NCBI RefSeq assembly: GCF_027938815.1 | Contig: NZ_CP115913.1 | Span: 3,196,001 to 3,260,000, forward strand | Length of the DNA stretch: 64,000 nt | Direction of reading: 5' to 3' | Source of the DNA: Oceanirhabdus sp. W0125-5 | GTDB taxonomy: Bacteria > Bacillota > Clostridia > Clostridiales > Clostridiaceae | Shown here: positions 63,546 through 64,000 of the stretch, piece after piece | Layout of the letters: each line of letters opens with the position of its first letter | How positions within the stretch are numbered: position 1 is the stretch's first letter | Notes under the pieces: model-generated | Database searches by the model: none | What the model was told of the DNA's origin: nothing | The model's input: the letters and a program-made list of their open reading frames with translations, nothing else | Program-made: the position numbers and the translations under genes

Positions 63546-64000
63546 ATGATTAAAAACTTAGAAATTAAAGGTGCACGAGTGAATAATCTAAAGGATATAA
63601 GTGTTAATATACCTAAAAATGCTCTTACTGTGGTTACTGGTGTTAGTGGCTCGGGAAAATCCTCCCTTGTATTTGATGTAATATTTAGTGAAGGGCAAAG
63701 AAGATTCTTATCATCTTTGAATACATACGCAAGAAGGTTTGCTCCACTATTAAAAAAGCCTGATGTTGATTTTGTTTTTGGATTATCTCCAGTATTAGCT
63801 ATATCACAGAAGAAAGGGATAAACAATCCAAGATCAACGGTTGGGACTATGACAGATATTTCTGACTATCTAAGAGTTCTTTTCTCATCTCTAGGAACTA
63901 TTAATTGTCCATATTGTTCACATGAATTTGAATCAAAAACTACAAATCAGATTGTTGAACACATTTTAACTTTACCAGAGGGAACAACTGTAGAAATATA
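63546..64000 (+). CDS. UvrA-family ABC ATPase, N-terminal part (runs off window)
   Basis: 151 residues visible. MIKNLEIKGARVNNLKDISVNIPKN, Walker A VVTGVSGSGKSSLVFDVIF, FLSSLNTYARRFAPLLKKPDVDFVFGLSPVLAI, RSTVGTMTDISDYLRVLFSSLG and the first zinc Cys pair CPYC are UvrA hallmarks. It may be the excision-repair UvrA or a UvrA2/drug-resistance paralogue; RRF in place of the usual ARQF and the small-operon context favour a paralogue. AGGAGATG lies 6 bases before ATG. Confidence 0.88.
   Translation, partial: MIKNLEIKGARVNNLKDISVNIPKNALTVVTGVSGSGKSSLVFDVIFSEGQRRFLSSLNTYARRFAPLLKKPDVDFVFGLSPVLAISQKKGINNPRSTVGTMTDISDYLRVLFSSLGTINCPYCSHEFESKTTNQIVEHILTLPEGTTVEI

Overview
The window is AT-rich DNA, and its codon use, strong GGAGG ribosome sites and gene content (T-box-controlled ileS, IS21 and IS200/IS605 elements, AraC and XRE regulators, lipoproteins with a Gram-positive lipobox) point to a low-GC Firmicute, most likely a Clostridia member. 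No species is claimed. It is a chromosomal accessory region: metabolic modules, transport, resistance-like genes and many broken genes. No tRNA, rRNA or CRISPR array was seen.

Layout. 1-4 kb: 3' end of purC, an XRE-methyltransferase fusion, two uncharacterised secreted or anchored proteins and a ghost copy of the methyltransferase 3' end. 4.3-5.7 kb: an IS200/IS605-type element carrying only tnpB. 5.7-14 kb: a carbohydrate module (AraC regulator, small membrane protein, two GH3 beta-glucosidases of which one is domain-swapped and membrane anchored, flavodoxin) bracketed by two direct copies of a ~0.4 kb intergenic repeat. 14-16 kb: small ORF and a membrane alpha/beta hydrolase. 16-20 kb: an unusual operon with a RimK-like ATP-grasp ligase, an acyl-carrier-like 82-residue protein and a Ddl-type ATP-grasp fused to a metal-site-less M20 domain; this is the strongest candidate for an undescribed biosynthetic system. 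20-22 kb: katG. 22.6-29.3 kb: a five-gene MacB-type export operon with two adaptors, one permease and two ATPases, one ending in an AbrB-like domain. 29.7-33 kb: an EFR1-type flavodoxin/ferredoxin pseudogene with two nonsense codons and a complete IS21-family element with 5-bp target duplication.

33-39 kb: XRE regulator, nucleotidyltransferase, serine hydrolase, alpha/beta hydrolase, NTF2-like protein, secreted protein. 39-44 kb: a redox/cupin island: HxlR regulator divergent from a PNPOx-BFD pair, two paralogous AraC regulators (one fused to a cupin) and a cupin fused to two BFD-type [2Fe-2S] domains. 44-52 kb: HAD phosphatase, heterodimeric ABC exporter, MocR regulator with LysE and EamA exporters. 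51.8-53.2 kb: second IS200/IS605 element with a tnpA stump and full tnpB.

53-64 kb: a resistance-flavoured stretch: APH-fold kinase, Nudix remnant, T-box leader (ATC specifier), Ile-rich coupled leader peptide and an isoleucyl-tRNA synthetase with a swapped GXHH signature, acetyltransferases, an FMN reductase, an RNase HI-like protein, a GyrI-like effector-binding protein, a nucleotidyltransferase and the 5' end of a UvrA-family gene running off the window. All calls rest on reading the sequence; no database search was run.
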